Assembly (NCBI GenBank): GCA_964424115.1
Contig: CAYRHN010000001.1
Location: forward strand, 62,001-126,000
Direction: 5' to 3'
From: CAYRHN01 sp964424115
GTDB lineage: Bacteria > Chloroflexota > Anaerolineae > Anaerolineales > Anaerolineaceae
Length of the DNA: 64,000 nt
Both the position numbers and the translations under genes were made by a program. Position 1 is the stretch's first letter, and each line of letters begins with the position of its first letter. Below the pieces are notes generated by a model. It did no database searches. It saw only the letters and a program-made list of their open reading frames with translations, and was not told the origin of the DNA. Shown one piece after another: positions 26,019-35,446 of this stretch.

Positions 26019-29000
26019 ATGAAAGCTACGTATCGTCTGTTGAGTTTCCTGATGGTGCTGGCCTTTTTGGTTTCCGCGCTGAGCGCGTGCGGCCCCAGCG
26101 AAACTCCCACGCCGACATATAGTACGGATGTGCTGTACCTGAATATCACCTGGCACCAGCACCAGCCTATGTACTATAAGAATGATGACGGGGTGTATAC
26201 CCGCCCGTGGGTGCGCGTGCATGCCACGAAAGATTACTACGACATGGCTTCCACCTTGGCGCAGTATCCTGACATCCATGTGACCTTCAATCTAACCCCG
26301 GTCTTGATCTCGCAGTTGGATGATTTTGCCAACAACGGGGCCAAAGATCTGTACTGGGTGATGGCCGAAGTACCGGCCAACCAGTTGACCGACGATCAAA
26401 AGCGCTTCATTCTGACCCGTTTCTATGATGTCAACTGGACGAATATTCTTTCTCGCTTCCCGCGCTACCAGGAATTGGCTGATAAGCGCGGCGGTTCGGA
26501 CGACGCATCCATCGAAAAAGCGATGAAGAGCTTTTCCGAACAGGATTTCCGCGATCTGCAGGTGTGGTTCAACCTGGCCTGGTTTGATCCCGATTTCCTG
26601 GATCAGGAACCTTTGAAGGCGCTGGTGGAGAAGGGGCGCGATTTCACCGAAGCCGACAAGACGATTGTCTTTGAACAGGCGCGCAAGATAGTGAGCGAAG
26701 TGATCCCGCTGCATAAGGAAATGCAGGATAAGGGTCAGATCGAAGTGATCACCACGCCGTATGCTCACCCGATCCTGCCGCTGATCTACGATACCAACCT
26801 GGCGTTGGTGGGCAACCCGAGTGCGGACATGCCCGAGCGCTTCTCTTATCCGAATGATGCGATCGCACAACTGCAAAAATCGGTTGAGATCTACAAGGCG
26901 CATTATGGTGTGGCGCCCAAGGGCTTGTGGCCGGGCGAGGGAGCTGTGGCGCAGCAGATCGTACCGCTGGTGGCAAATGCCGGGTACCAGTTTATGGAGA
27001 CCGGCGAGCCCGTCCTGGCGGCTTCGCTGGGGATTGGCGATTTCACCCGCGACTCCAAGGAGACCGTCCAACAGGCGGATGTCCTGTACCGTCCGTATTA
27101 CGTGACTGACACGAACGGCAACAAGGTGGCGGTGTTCTTCCGGGATTGGACGCTTTCCGACAAGCTGGGGTTCACGTATTCCGGCACCCCTGGTAAGCAG
27201 GCGGCGGCTGATTTGATCCAGCGGTTGGAGAACATCCGCGAGGAACTCAAGAAAGAAGGAGCCACCGGTCCGCATATCGTCAGTATTGTGCTGGACGGCG
27301 AGAATGCCTGGGAATATTACAAGATGGATGGGAAGGAATTCTTGAATGAGCTGTACAAACAGCTCTCCGAGAGCACGACGATCAAAACTGTGACGCCTTC
27401 CGAATATCTGAAGATGTTCCCGGAACAGAAAACGCTGGATAACCTGTACCCCGGCGCCTGGTTCAGCGCGAACTATGACACCTGGATCGGTGAAGCTGAG
27501 GAAAAACAGGCCTGGAATTATCTGCTTAAGACGCGCAAGATGCTGTCGAAGTACGATATCACCAAGACGAAGACCGCCCCAAGCGAGGAAGCTCTGGCGC
27601 AGGCCCTGGATTATATGTACCTGGCAGAAGGCTCCGACTGGTTCTGGTGGTACGGCGCAGACCAGGACTCCGGTCAGGATTCCTACTTTGATATTGGTTT
27701 CCGCGCATTGCTGGCGAAAGTGTATGAGTCAGTGGGGGAGCCGGTGCCTACTTATGTGAATGTTCCGATCATAGCCAAAAGCCCGGCTGTGGCTACTCGC
27801 TCCTTGAATGGGGTGGCGACTGCCACGGTGGATGGAACGGTGATAGGCGCGGAATGGGACAGCGCTGCATATTATGCATCTTCTCAGAAGCCGGCCAGCG
27901 GATTGTATTACACGATGGATGCCAAGAACCTGTATTTGCGCCTGGACCTGACCAGCCCGCTGGCGGAAGGCAGCACGGTTGGCTTCTATTTGGTGAATCC
28001 GCGTGCTACGGGAGATGTCTATCCCTTTGCCCGCAACGGCGAACTGCAGTTGGGCCTGGCAGCCACCAACTTGTATGAGTATGACGGCGCCAAGGTAACC
28101 GCCTATACTGCTGGAGCAGACGGCTGGGTGGAGGTTGGCCCGGTGGGTTCGGCAGCGGTGGGCGACGGGGTGTTGGAAGTGGCAATCCCGTGGAACGCGA
28201 TTGGTGAATTGGAAGCCGGCGATGATGTGCGCCTGGTGACCGCGGTGCAGCCGGAAAATGAGCTGCTGCCGTTGAGCGGCCCGGCGCAGGTGGTGCTGCC
28301 CGACCTGGGCACCTCGATCGTGATCCTGGAGGTGGCTGATCCCGAGCTGGATGACCACGGGCCGGGAACTTATACGTATCCGACCGACGGCGTTTTCTCG
28401 GCTCAGAATTACGATATCAAGACGTTCACAGTGGCCTACGACGAGAAGAATTTGATCTTCAAGTTCGCCTTCTACGGGCCGGTTCCGAATCCGTGGGGTT
28501 CGGGCGTCAACCTGTCGCTGCAGACCATGGATGTGTATGTGGATAAGGATCCGGGAGCGGGCACCGGCGCGCGTTTGCTGCTGCCTGGACGCAACGCTGC
28601 TTTGAAGGAAGGCGATGGTTGGGAATTTGCCGTCTGGGCAGAAGGCTGGACCCCCGAGTTCCTAGCGCCTGATGCTACCACCCTGGAACCGAAGACGGTG
28701 GCGAATTCACAGTTCAAGATCATTGTCGATCCGGCAGCGCAACTAGTGTCGATCCGCGTGCCGCGCGCCCTGTTTGGCGACGGCGACCCGACCACCTGGG
28801 GCTACGCAGCGGTGGTGATGGGGCAGGATGGGTATCCGGCGACAGGTGTGTGGCGCGTGCGCGATGTTGAAAAAGCCGCGGCTCAATGGCGGTTCGGCGG
28901 CGCTCCGGATGACGGCAACCATACCCGCATCATCGATATGGCCTGGCCGGCTGAAGCAACCCCGACGCAGGAAGATATGCTGAGCAACTACACTTCGGTG

Positions 29001-29066
29001 AGCGGCCCCTCAGGAGATTTGAAAGCCGATCAATTCGCACAAATCGACCTGTTATTGGTCAAATAG
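26019..29066 (+). CDS. Secreted GH57 alpha-glucan hydrolase lipoprotein
   Basis: A 1015-residue lipoprotein: signal peptide with lipobox LSAC at Cys24, then a GH57 catalytic barrel (about 35-560). Motif 1 is WHQHQP at 45-50; the expected nucleophile is Glu307 in LWPGEGAV, and the acid/base is Asp426 in VLDGENAWEYY. The C-terminal part (about 590-1010) has two beta-sandwich regions of DOMON/glucodextranase-C type (YYTMDAKNLYLRLDL; later VYVDKDPGAGTG), probably carbohydrate binding. It would break down starch, glycogen or pullulan at the cell surface and feed the upstream ABC transporter. AAGGAGG precedes the ATG. Confidence 0.9.
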   Translation: MKATYRLLSFLMVLAFLVSALSACGPSETPTPTYSTDVLYLNITWHQHQPMYYKNDDGVYTRPWVRVHATKDYYDMASTLAQYPDIHVTFNLTPVLISQLDDFANNGAKDLYWVMAEVPANQLTDDQKRFILTRFYDVNWTNILSRFPRYQELADKRGGSDDASIEKAMKSFSEQDFRDLQVWFNLAWFDPDFLDQEPLKALVEKGRDFTEADKTIVFEQARKIVSEVIPLHKEMQDKGQIEVITTPYAHPILPLIYDTNLALVGNPSADMPERFSYPNDAIAQLQKSVEIYKAHYGVAPKGLWPGEGAVAQQIVPLVANAGYQFMETGEPVLAASLGIGDFTRDSKETVQQADVLYRPYYVTDTNGNKVAVFFRDWTLSDKLGFTYSGTPGKQAAADLIQRLENIREELKKEGATGPHIVSIVLDGENAWEYYKMDGKEFLNELYKQLSESTTIKTVTPSEYLKMFPEQKTLDNLYPGAWFSANYDTWIGEAEEKQAWNYLLKTRKMLSKYDITKTKTAPSEEALAQALDYMYLAEGSDWFWWYGADQDSGQDSYFDIGFRALLAKVYESVGEPVPTYVNVPIIAKSPAVATRSLNGVATATVDGTVIGAEWDSAAYYASSQKPASGLYYTMDAKNLYLRLDLTSPLAEGSTVGFYLVNPRATGDVYPFARNGELQLGLAATNLYEYDGAKVTAYTAGADGWVEVGPVGSAAVGDGVLEVAIPWNAIGELEAGDDVRLVTAVQPENELLPLSGPAQVVLPDLGTSIVILEVADPELDDHGPGTYTYPTDGVFSAQNYDIKTFTVAYDEKNLIFKFAFYGPVPNPWGSGVNLSLQTMDVYVDKDPGAGTGARLLLPGRNAALKEGDGWEFAVWAEGWTPEFLAPDATTLEPKTVANSQFKIIVDPAAQLVSIRVPRALFGDGDPTTWGYAAVVMGQDGYPATGVWRVRDVEKAAAQWRFGGAPDDGNHTRIIDMAWPAEATPTQEDMLSNYTSVSGPSGDLKADQFAQIDLLLVK

Positions 29067-29085
29067 CGCAGCGATTGGAGTATAA

Positions 29086-29120
29086 TATTCAGCCGCCAGA
29101 ATATTTCTGGCGGCTGAATA
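29086..29120 (+). terminator. Stem-loop after GH57 gene / before nucleoside kinase
   Basis: TATTCAGCCGCCAGA pairs with TCTGGCGGCTGAATA around a 5-base loop, followed by CTTATCTTATT. It lies 20 bases after the GH57 stop. A TATAAT at 29081-29086 touches its left arm, so the same structure may begin the leader of the kinase transcript. Confidence 0.6.
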
Positions 29121-29142
29121 CTTATCTTATTGAGCAGGAAAT

Positions 29143-30855
29143 ATGGATAAAACGATCAGTTTGACAACCACACCCCGTGAAACTGTGGAGGTGATTCTGG
29201 CAGATGGGCGGGTATTGACCGGGCCCAGGGGAACATGTATTGGCAACTTCCTGCGAGCGCTGCCCGAATGGGGACAACCGCCAATGATGGGGGCGGTGGT
29301 GAATAATGAGCTGCGCGAACTCACGTATCCGATCGCGATCGACTCGCGCGTACGTCCGGTGACGATGGCGGATGCGGATGGCGCCCGTATTTACAGGCGT
29401 TCTTTGACTTTCCTGCTGGAATCGGCCTATGAGGACCTCTTTCCAGAAGCCGACCTGGCAGTAGACCACTCGGTCTCTTCGGGCGGATATTATTGCATGC
29501 CCATCGGGCGCGCCCCGCTTTCTGTCGAAGAATTGGCGCGCCTGGACGAGCGAATGAAAGAACTGGTGCAAATGGATCTGCCTTTTGAGCGCCAGAATGT
29601 GCCATTGCAAGAGGCAGTGGATTATTTCACGCAAAAAGGGCAGGACGAGAAGGTGCGCTTGTTGAAATACCGCCAGAAAGATCATCTGGTGCTGTATAAA
29701 CTGCGCGAACGACGAGATTACCACCACGGCTATATGGTACCCTCAACAGGATATCTTCGCTGGTTTGCCTTCACGCCGATGGGTGAGGGTTTTGTGCTGC
29801 GCTTTACGCGACGGAACACTCCGACCGAGCTGCTGCCGATGCCCGATTATCCGAGGCTGGTGAAGACTTTCCGCCAGTACGGGGATTGGCTGAACCGGCT
29901 GGGAATCGAGAGCGTGGGAATGTTAAACGATGCGATTGCAGGGGGGCGGACGCGCGAGGTGGTGCTGGTATCTGAGGCGCTGCATGAACAGAAGATCGCG
30001 GATATCGCAAGGCAGATCGTAGCCCACAAAGACATGGCGCGAATCGTGCTGATCGCCGGACCGTCTTCTTCGGGAAAAACCACTTTTTCCAAGCGCTTGT
30101 CGGTGCAACTGTTGGCGCAGGGGATCTCGCCGTATCCGTTGGAGTTGGATAATTACTTTGTGGACCGCGAATTGACCCCACGCGACCGTAACGGGCAATA
30201 TGATTATGAATCCTTGAGCGCTCTGGATACAGCCAAACTGGCTGTGAACTTGCGCGACCTGGTGGCTGGCCGGGAGACGCAGTTGCCGCATTACAATTTC
30301 AAAACGGGTCGCAGCGAAGACGGGGAAGTGGTGCGCCTGGAGGCCGGACAACTGGTCATCCTGGAAGGCATCCACGGCTTGAATCCCAAGCTGCTGCCGG
30401 ATTTCCCCAAGGAACAGGCGTTCCGCATTTATGTGTCCTGTCTGACGCAGTTGAACCTTGACCGGCATAATCGAATTTCCACCACTGATTCGCGCCTGCT
30501 GCGGAGGATCGTGCGGGATGCGCGCGAGCGGGGGTATAGCGCACTGCAAACCATCCAGCGCTGGGAATCGGTGCGGCGTGGAGAAAAGACGCATATCTTC
30601 CCCTTCCAGGAAAATGCGGATGAAATGTTCAATTCAGCCCTGGTGTATGAGCTTTCGGCACTGAAGGCCGTGGCAGAGCCGCTGCTGCGCCAGGTGCCGT
30701 TCGGAACGCCGGAGTTCATTGAAGCCAAGCGCCTGCTGGCCTTCCTGGAATGGTTTGAGCCGATCGATATTGAATTGATCCCGGACAATTCGATCTTGCG
30801 AGAATTCGTGGGCAATTCGATCTTGCAAGATTTTAAGCTGTGGGCAACGCAGTAA
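29143..30855 (+). CDS. udk: TGS-domain nucleoside (uridine) kinase
   Basis: A 570-residue protein with an N-terminal TGS-like domain, a ThrRS second-additional-domain-like segment (DHSVSSGGYYCM near 107-118, about 70-250), and a C-terminal uridine-kinase P-loop domain (GPSSSGKTTFSK from residue 306). This architecture is a known variant found in Thermotogae, Firmicutes and Chloroflexi. It should phosphorylate uridine or a related nucleoside with ATP or GTP in salvage. The role of the tRNA-synthetase-like half is unclear. The ATG at 29143 has GCAGGA 7-9 bases upstream. Confidence 0.88.
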   Translation: MDKTISLTTTPRETVEVILADGRVLTGPRGTCIGNFLRALPEWGQPPMMGAVVNNELRELTYPIAIDSRVRPVTMADADGARIYRRSLTFLLESAYEDLFPEADLAVDHSVSSGGYYCMPIGRAPLSVEELARLDERMKELVQMDLPFERQNVPLQEAVDYFTQKGQDEKVRLLKYRQKDHLVLYKLRERRDYHHGYMVPSTGYLRWFAFTPMGEGFVLRFTRRNTPTELLPMPDYPRLVKTFRQYGDWLNRLGIESVGMLNDAIAGGRTREVVLVSEALHEQKIADIARQIVAHKDMARIVLIAGPSSSGKTTFSKRLSVQLLAQGISPYPLELDNYFVDRELTPRDRNGQYDYESLSALDTAKLAVNLRDLVAGRETQLPHYNFKTGRSEDGEVVRLEAGQLVILEGIHGLNPKLLPDFPKEQAFRIYVSCLTQLNLDRHNRISTTDSRLLRRIVRDARERGYSALQTIQRWESVRRGEKTHIFPFQENADEMFNSALVYELSALKAVAEPLLRQVPFGTPEFIEAKRLLAFLEWFEPIDIELIPDNSILREFVGNSILQDFKLWATQ

Positions 30856-30867
30856 AAAAACAGAGAA

Positions 30868-30902
30868 AAAAACATCCGGAGCAATGTCCGGATGTTTTTT
30901 TT
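30868..30902. terminator. Bidirectional terminator
   Basis: AACATCCGGA and TCCGGATGTT around a GCAATG loop, with an A-run on the left and a T-run of 8 on the right. It can stop both the nucleoside kinase (plus) and the convergent aminotransferase (minus). Confidence 0.93.
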
Positions 30903-30919
30903 GTGGTTATAGGAATTTT

Positions 30920-32146
30920 TTAGTGCTTATGCACCATGGCGGTCTTGATCACCTGGCCTAAGCGGGAGATGCCTTCATTAATAACCTCTGGTTTGCAGTA
31001 AGAGAAATTGAGACGCATGGTATTCTCGCCGCCGCCAACAGCAAAGAAAGATTCCCCGGGAACGAAGGCCACGCGCTTTTCCACAGCTTTGGGGAAGAGT
31101 TCGCTGGTGTTCATACCCTGGGGAAGGGTTGCCCAGAGGAACAGGCCGCCATGGGGGTGCGTCCAATGAACGCCTTCGGGCATGTGCTCGGCCAGCGATT
31201 CCAGCATAGCATCCCGACGGACGCGATAGACGTCGCGGATATGCTTGACGTGTTGGTCGATGAAGCCGTCCTTGCCGACCTCATAAGCGAGGATTTGGTT
31301 GAAGACCGCGGTGTTCAGATCGGCGCCCTGCTTGGCAAGCACCAGTTTGCGAATGACTTCAGCAGGAGCGATGATCCAGGCCAGGCGCAGGCCAGGGGCA
31401 AGGGTCTTGGAAAAGGTGCTCAGATAGATGACGTTGCCGCGGTAGGAATCCTTGGAACCATTCGACATGCTGTCCACGACCACGACTGAGTGAATGTGGT
31501 CGCCTTCGAAACGCAATTGTCCGTAAGGGTCATCTTCGACGATCGGCACACCAAAGTGATTGGCCATTTCGATCAATTTTTCGCGGCGCGCCAGCGGCAT
31601 GGTGACACCAGTGGGGTTCTGGAAATTTGGCAGACAGTAGATGAATTTAGGTCCGCAGCGCAGGGCAGCTTCCAATTCATCGGTGATCATGCCGTCATCG
31701 TCGGAGGGCACGGCGATGTATTCTGCGCCGTAGGCATTCCAGGCCTGTAATGCGCCCAGGTAAGTAGGCGATTCGACCAGGATGCGGTCGCCGCGATTGA
31801 TAAAGATCTTACCAAGCAGATCCAGAGCTTGCTGGGAGCCGGAGGTGATAAGAATATTATCCATCGTGACATCAATGCCGTAGCGGCGGGTATGTTTGAG
31901 GATCATTTCCCGCAAGGGGGCATAGCCTTCGGTCGTGCCATATTGCAAAGCCTGAGGGCCGTGATCGCGCAGAGTGCGCGCGGCGCCTTCGGCGATCTCC
32001 TGATAGGGGAATACGTCGGGGGCGGGCAATCCACCAGCAAAGGAAATCACATCCGGCTGCTCGGTGAGTTTGAGCAGTTCACGGATAGCCGAGCTTTTCA
32101 TTCGCTGCGTCCGCATGGCGTAACGGTGATCCCACGGAGTCTGCAT
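30920..32146 (-). CDS. PLP aminotransferase, 2-aminoadipate/ARO8 type
   Basis: A 408-residue fold-type I aminotransferase. PLP Lys247 is in STFSKTLAPGLR; NPTG at 177-180, the ITSGSQQALDLLG cofactor loop and the SFAGGLPAPDVFP start match the LysN/KAT-II/MocR-catalytic-domain group. It probably exchanges amino groups between 2-oxoglutarate and an aromatic, branched or aminoadipate substrate. The start at 32146 (MQTPW) has an AAAGGAG site; the reading frame extends further upstream without one. It lies 34 bases downstream of the GlyA-GcvT fusion and may share its transcript. Confidence 0.88.
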   Translation of the reverse strand: MQTPWDHRYAMRTQRMKSSAIRELLKLTEQPDVISFAGGLPAPDVFPYQEIAEGAARTLRDHGPQALQYGTTEGYAPLREMILKHTRRYGIDVTMDNILITSGSQQALDLLGKIFINRGDRILVESPTYLGALQAWNAYGAEYIAVPSDDDGMITDELEAALRCGPKFIYCLPNFQNPTGVTMPLARREKLIEMANHFGVPIVEDDPYGQLRFEGDHIHSVVVVDSMSNGSKDSYRGNVIYLSTFSKTLAPGLRLAWIIAPAEVIRKLVLAKQGADLNTAVFNQILAYEVGKDGFIDQHVKHIRDVYRVRRDAMLESLAEHMPEGVHWTHPHGGLFLWATLPQGMNTSELFPKAVEKRVAFVPGESFFAVGGGENTMRLNFSYCKPEVINEGISRLGQVIKTAMVHKH

Positions 32147-32180
32147 TTTTAAATTCTCCTTTTTTCGATATGAGTTGGAA

Positions 32181-35100
32181 TTAAACCAGCTTGGGGAAGC
32201 GGCTGGCAACGGTAGCAGGGGTGGGGAGAGTGACCCGGTCGCCTGCTTTCAGTTCCGCAGGGGCTTTCCCGGCGGTCTTGGCCGCAGATTGGAAGATGAA
32301 GATGGGGGTGCCTTCTGCGGCGTATTTGGTCTCCACCAGCGCCTGGCCGGTGAGTAAACCATCTTTATCAATCGCGCAACTGGTGACTACGCCGATGGTG
32401 CGGCCTTTGGCGTCCAGGACGGGATCGTGGAGGTGGGCCATCCGGACCCCTTTTTCGTTGAAGCGGAAGCGGACAACCACGGACTGGCGCTGTTTTTCGC
32501 GGGTTACAAAGGCTTCTCGGCCGATGAACCAGGGCTTGTAAGGCTTGACATAGGATCCAAAACCGGCTTCGGCCACGCCCAGGCCCAGGTCGCCGCCCAT
32601 TTCATGTCCGTAGAGAGGTAACCCGGCTTCGGTGCGGAGGGAGTCTCGGGCACCCAGGCCGCATGGTTTGAGGCCGAGCGGTTCGCCTGCTTTCAGGAGG
32701 GCGTTCCACAGGTCAACAGACTTGTTGGGATGGACAAACAATTCAAAGGCCATCCTTTCGCCGGTGTATCCGGTGCGAGAGACGACCAGATCAAAACCAC
32801 CTACCACGGCATCGCATAATTCGGTGCGTTTGAGGGCTATGATGCGTTTGCGGGTGGGGGCATCCACGCCGAGGGCCAGGAGGATGTCGCGAGATTTTGG
32901 ACCCTGGAGGGCGATATCAATGCGCATATCAGCGCCGGCCTTGGGGTCGCGTAAGTTACGCAGGACCACCTGGCGGCCAAAGGCTTGCACCCAGGGGCGG
33001 GCGGCATCGATAAGGACTTTACCTTCCCGAACAGCATTTAGCCAGGCCCAATCCTTATCATCATTGGAGGCGTTGACCACAACGAGATATTTTTCTTCTG
33101 CGCGCCGATAAACCAGCGTATCATCGATGACGTTGGAATCTGGATCAAGGAAGTGGGTGTAGCAGGATTCTCCCACGGCCAGCCCGGCAATATCGTTGCC
33201 GCAGACGCTGTCGAGGAAGGCCGCCGCGTGCGGGCCTTCAGCCTGGTAGACGCCCATGTGGGAGACGTCGAACAACCCGGCGGCCTGGCGGGTGGCAAGG
33301 TGCTCATCAACCACGGAGGAGTACCAGACCGGCATTTCCCAGCCCGCGAAGGGGATGATGCGGGCGCCCAACTGGCGATGAACCTCAAAGAGAGGAGTTC
33401 GGCGCAGGGTTTCGGGTTCTTTCTCTTCCCAGGTAAAGCGGGGGAGAGCTTTTCCCTGGCCTTGCGGGATACCGATGTAGTAGGGTTTGTTGGCGGCTAC
33501 GGGTTCTCCCTGAGCGGAAGTAACAGGTTCTTGGGATGATTCTTCGACAATTACGGGGCCGGGAATGCGCCGGGTTACATCGGGGTCAAAGGAGGTGTAA
33601 GCATCGGAGAGATCGCGGAGGAAGGCCGCAGCCAATCCGGCATGTTCAGCCGGGACACTCAAGCGATAGGATTCAGCACCTTCGTTGGTGAGGATGCCCT
33701 TCACCTGGCCCTTGGGGGTGTGCAGTAAGGTGGGCTGGCTTTGGCCAGAGGAAAGGGCTTCGGTGTCGCTGGAAAGAACGTAACTGACGAAGTGGCGAAC
33801 CTGTTCGCCGCGCAGGGTGTAGGAAGCCCAGGAGCCGGGGCGGGCAGGTTTGTCATCGATGTAGAAGAAATGAGGGTAGCCATGCAGGGTGGTATCGAGG
33901 TCGGCACCAGCCTTGCCTGCCAGGGCGCGTACGCGCAACCTGGCATCTTCTAAAACGTTGAAATCCACTTTGGCGCGGACAGCCTGACCCTGGCGGGTTT
34001 CGACCGTGTAGGGTTTGGTGGCAAGCAGGAGGTCGGCGATGATATCGGCGATCTCGCGCATGTCGGCTTCTTTCAGCCCGCGCTGAGTGAGCCAGGGGGT
34101 TCCGTAGCGGATCCCGGAAGCAAAGAGAGCGGTTTTGTCGCCAGGGATGGTGTTGCGGTTGACCACAATGCCGGCCACATCCAGGATGCGGGCGGCAATA
34201 TCGCCGGAGAGAGGGGTGCTGTCTTCGCCAACGATGGTTTTGCAGTCCAGGTTGCCCAGATGGCTGTTAGTACCGCCAAAGGGGATGCGCAAGCCGCGGG
34301 CGCGAAGTTGCTCGGTGAGGGCCTGGCAGTTATTCAGAATCTGTTGTTGCAGGCGGGAAAATTCAATCGTTTGGGCAAGTTTGAAGGTAACAGCCAGGGC
34401 AGCAAAGATATGCACGTGAGGGCCGCCTTGCTCGCCGGGGAAGACCGCCCGGTCGATCTTGCGCCCAAGGGCGGCATCGTTGGTGATGATGCAGGCACCG
34501 CGCGGGCCGCAAAGGGTTTTGTGGGTGGTGAAGGTGATCACGTGGGCATACCCAACCGGAGAGGGAACTACCTTCCCTGCGATGAGGCCGGCGATATGGG
34601 AGACATCGGCCAGGAGAATGGCGCCGACTTCGTCAGCGATGGCGCGGTAACGGGCCCAGTCGGGGATGAAGGGGTAGGATGAATAGCCGGCGATGATGAT
34701 CTTGGGTTTGTTTTCACGTGCCAGGGCGGCAATGGCGTCGTAATCGATCTGTTCGGTAACAGGATCGACGTTGTAATGGACGATCTTGTAGAGCTTTCCA
34801 GAGCGATTGACTGAGGAGCCGTGGCTGAGGTGACCGCCGTGGAGCAGGTTCATGCCGAGTACAACGTCTCCAGGGTTGATCAGAGCGGTGTATACGGCAT
34901 TATTCGCCGGGGCGCCGGAGAGAGCCTGCACATTTACATATAGTTGATTGGCTGAAACCGTGGGGGTGGCAAAGGCTTCGGCGCAACGGCGGCGAGCAAG
35001 AGATTCGATGGCATCCGCGTATTCGACACCTTTGTAATAGCGGGGGTCAGCGTAGCGGCGATAATAAGCCAGACGAGCCGGATAATCCAGTATCTCTGCC

Positions 35101-35312
35101 TCGGTCATCCAGCGGGTTTCTTCATCCGGATACCCTTCGGCGTAAAGATTCTGAAAAACAGATCCCATGGCTTCGCGCACAGCTACGGGAGCGGTGCTTT
35201 CGCTGGGGATCATGATCAACTTTCGCACTTGTCGTTCGGCTTCCAACTGGCCCAGTTCGTAGACTTCGGGGGCAAGTTGAGACAGCGAACCACGAAAGAG
35301 AAAATCAGTCAT
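32181..35312 (-). CDS. GlyA-GcvT fusion: serine hydroxymethyltransferase + aminomethyltransferase
   Basis: A 1043-residue fusion. Residues 1-470 are serine hydroxymethyltransferase: AEGYP at 58-62, LHGGHLSHG at 157-165, PLP Lys265 in FTTHKTLCGPRG. Residues about 635-1043 are glycine-cleavage T protein (IPFAGWEMPVWYSS, later VSRTGYTGERMAFEL), which releases ammonia and 5,10-methylene-THF. The middle (475-630) is a degenerate T-protein-like repeat. Both halves use tetrahydrofolate one-carbon units, so fusion could channel methylene-THF between glycine cleavage and serine synthesis. The SHMT part has an insertion of roughly 25 residues after AEGYP (EILDYPARLAYYRR). The start at 35312 has AAGGAG; an ATG 11 codons upstream does not. 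The gcvH and gcvP genes are not in the window. Confidence 0.93.
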   Translation of the reverse strand: MTDFLFRGSLSQLAPEVYELGQLEAERQVRKLIMIPSESTAPVAVREAMGSVFQNLYAEGYPDEETRWMTEAEILDYPARLAYYRRYADPRYYKGVEYADAIESLARRRCAEAFATPTVSANQLYVNVQALSGAPANNAVYTALINPGDVVLGMNLLHGGHLSHGSSVNRSGKLYKIVHYNVDPVTEQIDYDAIAALARENKPKIIIAGYSSYPFIPDWARYRAIADEVGAILLADVSHIAGLIAGKVVPSPVGYAHVITFTTHKTLCGPRGACIITNDAALGRKIDRAVFPGEQGGPHVHIFAALAVTFKLAQTIEFSRLQQQILNNCQALTEQLRARGLRIPFGGTNSHLGNLDCKTIVGEDSTPLSGDIAARILDVAGIVVNRNTIPGDKTALFASGIRYGTPWLTQRGLKEADMREIADIIADLLLATKPYTVETRQGQAVRAKVDFNVLEDARLRVRALAGKAGADLDTTLHGYPHFFYIDDKPARPGSWASYTLRGEQVRHFVSYVLSSDTEALSSGQSQPTLLHTPKGQVKGILTNEGAESYRLSVPAEHAGLAAAFLRDLSDAYTSFDPDVTRRIPGPVIVEESSQEPVTSAQGEPVAANKPYYIGIPQGQGKALPRFTWEEKEPETLRRTPLFEVHRQLGARIIPFAGWEMPVWYSSVVDEHLATRQAAGLFDVSHMGVYQAEGPHAAAFLDSVCGNDIAGLAVGESCYTHFLDPDSNVIDDTLVYRRAEEKYLVVVNASNDDKDWAWLNAVREGKVLIDAARPWVQAFGRQVVLRNLRDPKAGADMRIDIALQGPKSRDILLALGVDAPTRKRIIALKRTELCDAVVGGFDLVVSRTGYTGERMAFELFVHPNKSVDLWNALLKAGEPLGLKPCGLGARDSLRTEAGLPLYGHEMGGDLGLGVAEAGFGSYVKPYKPWFIGREAFVTREKQRQSVVVRFRFNEKGVRMAHLHDPVLDAKGRTIGVVTSCAIDKDGLLTGQALVETKYAAEGTPIFIFQSAAKTAGKAPAELKAGDRVTLPTPATVASRFPKLV

Positions 35313-35396
35313 CGGCAAATCTCCTTGGAGCAGGTTTTTGAGCATTCAGTTGTATTTTAGCCCCCGGTACGAGGGCGGTCAAGTTCAATTAATCAT

Positions 35397-35432
35397 GCTT
35401 TCTGCGTGCGTTTATCCTCGCACGCAGAAAGC
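35397..35432 (-). terminator. Stem-loop after TolB-like gene
   Basis: GCTTTCTGCGTGCG pairs with CGCACGCAGAAAGC around an 8-base loop, a 14-pair stem located 14 bases past the stop of the minus-strand propeller gene. The T-run beyond it is weak. Confidence 0.65.
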
Positions 35433-35446
35433 AGATAGGAAGAATA

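Noticed and set aside
35313..35446. Possible riboswitch upstream of the GlyA-GcvT gene
   Set aside because: A tandem glycine riboswitch would be attractive by function, but the gap holds only the neighbouring terminator and about 80 bases without the expected core. It is too short.
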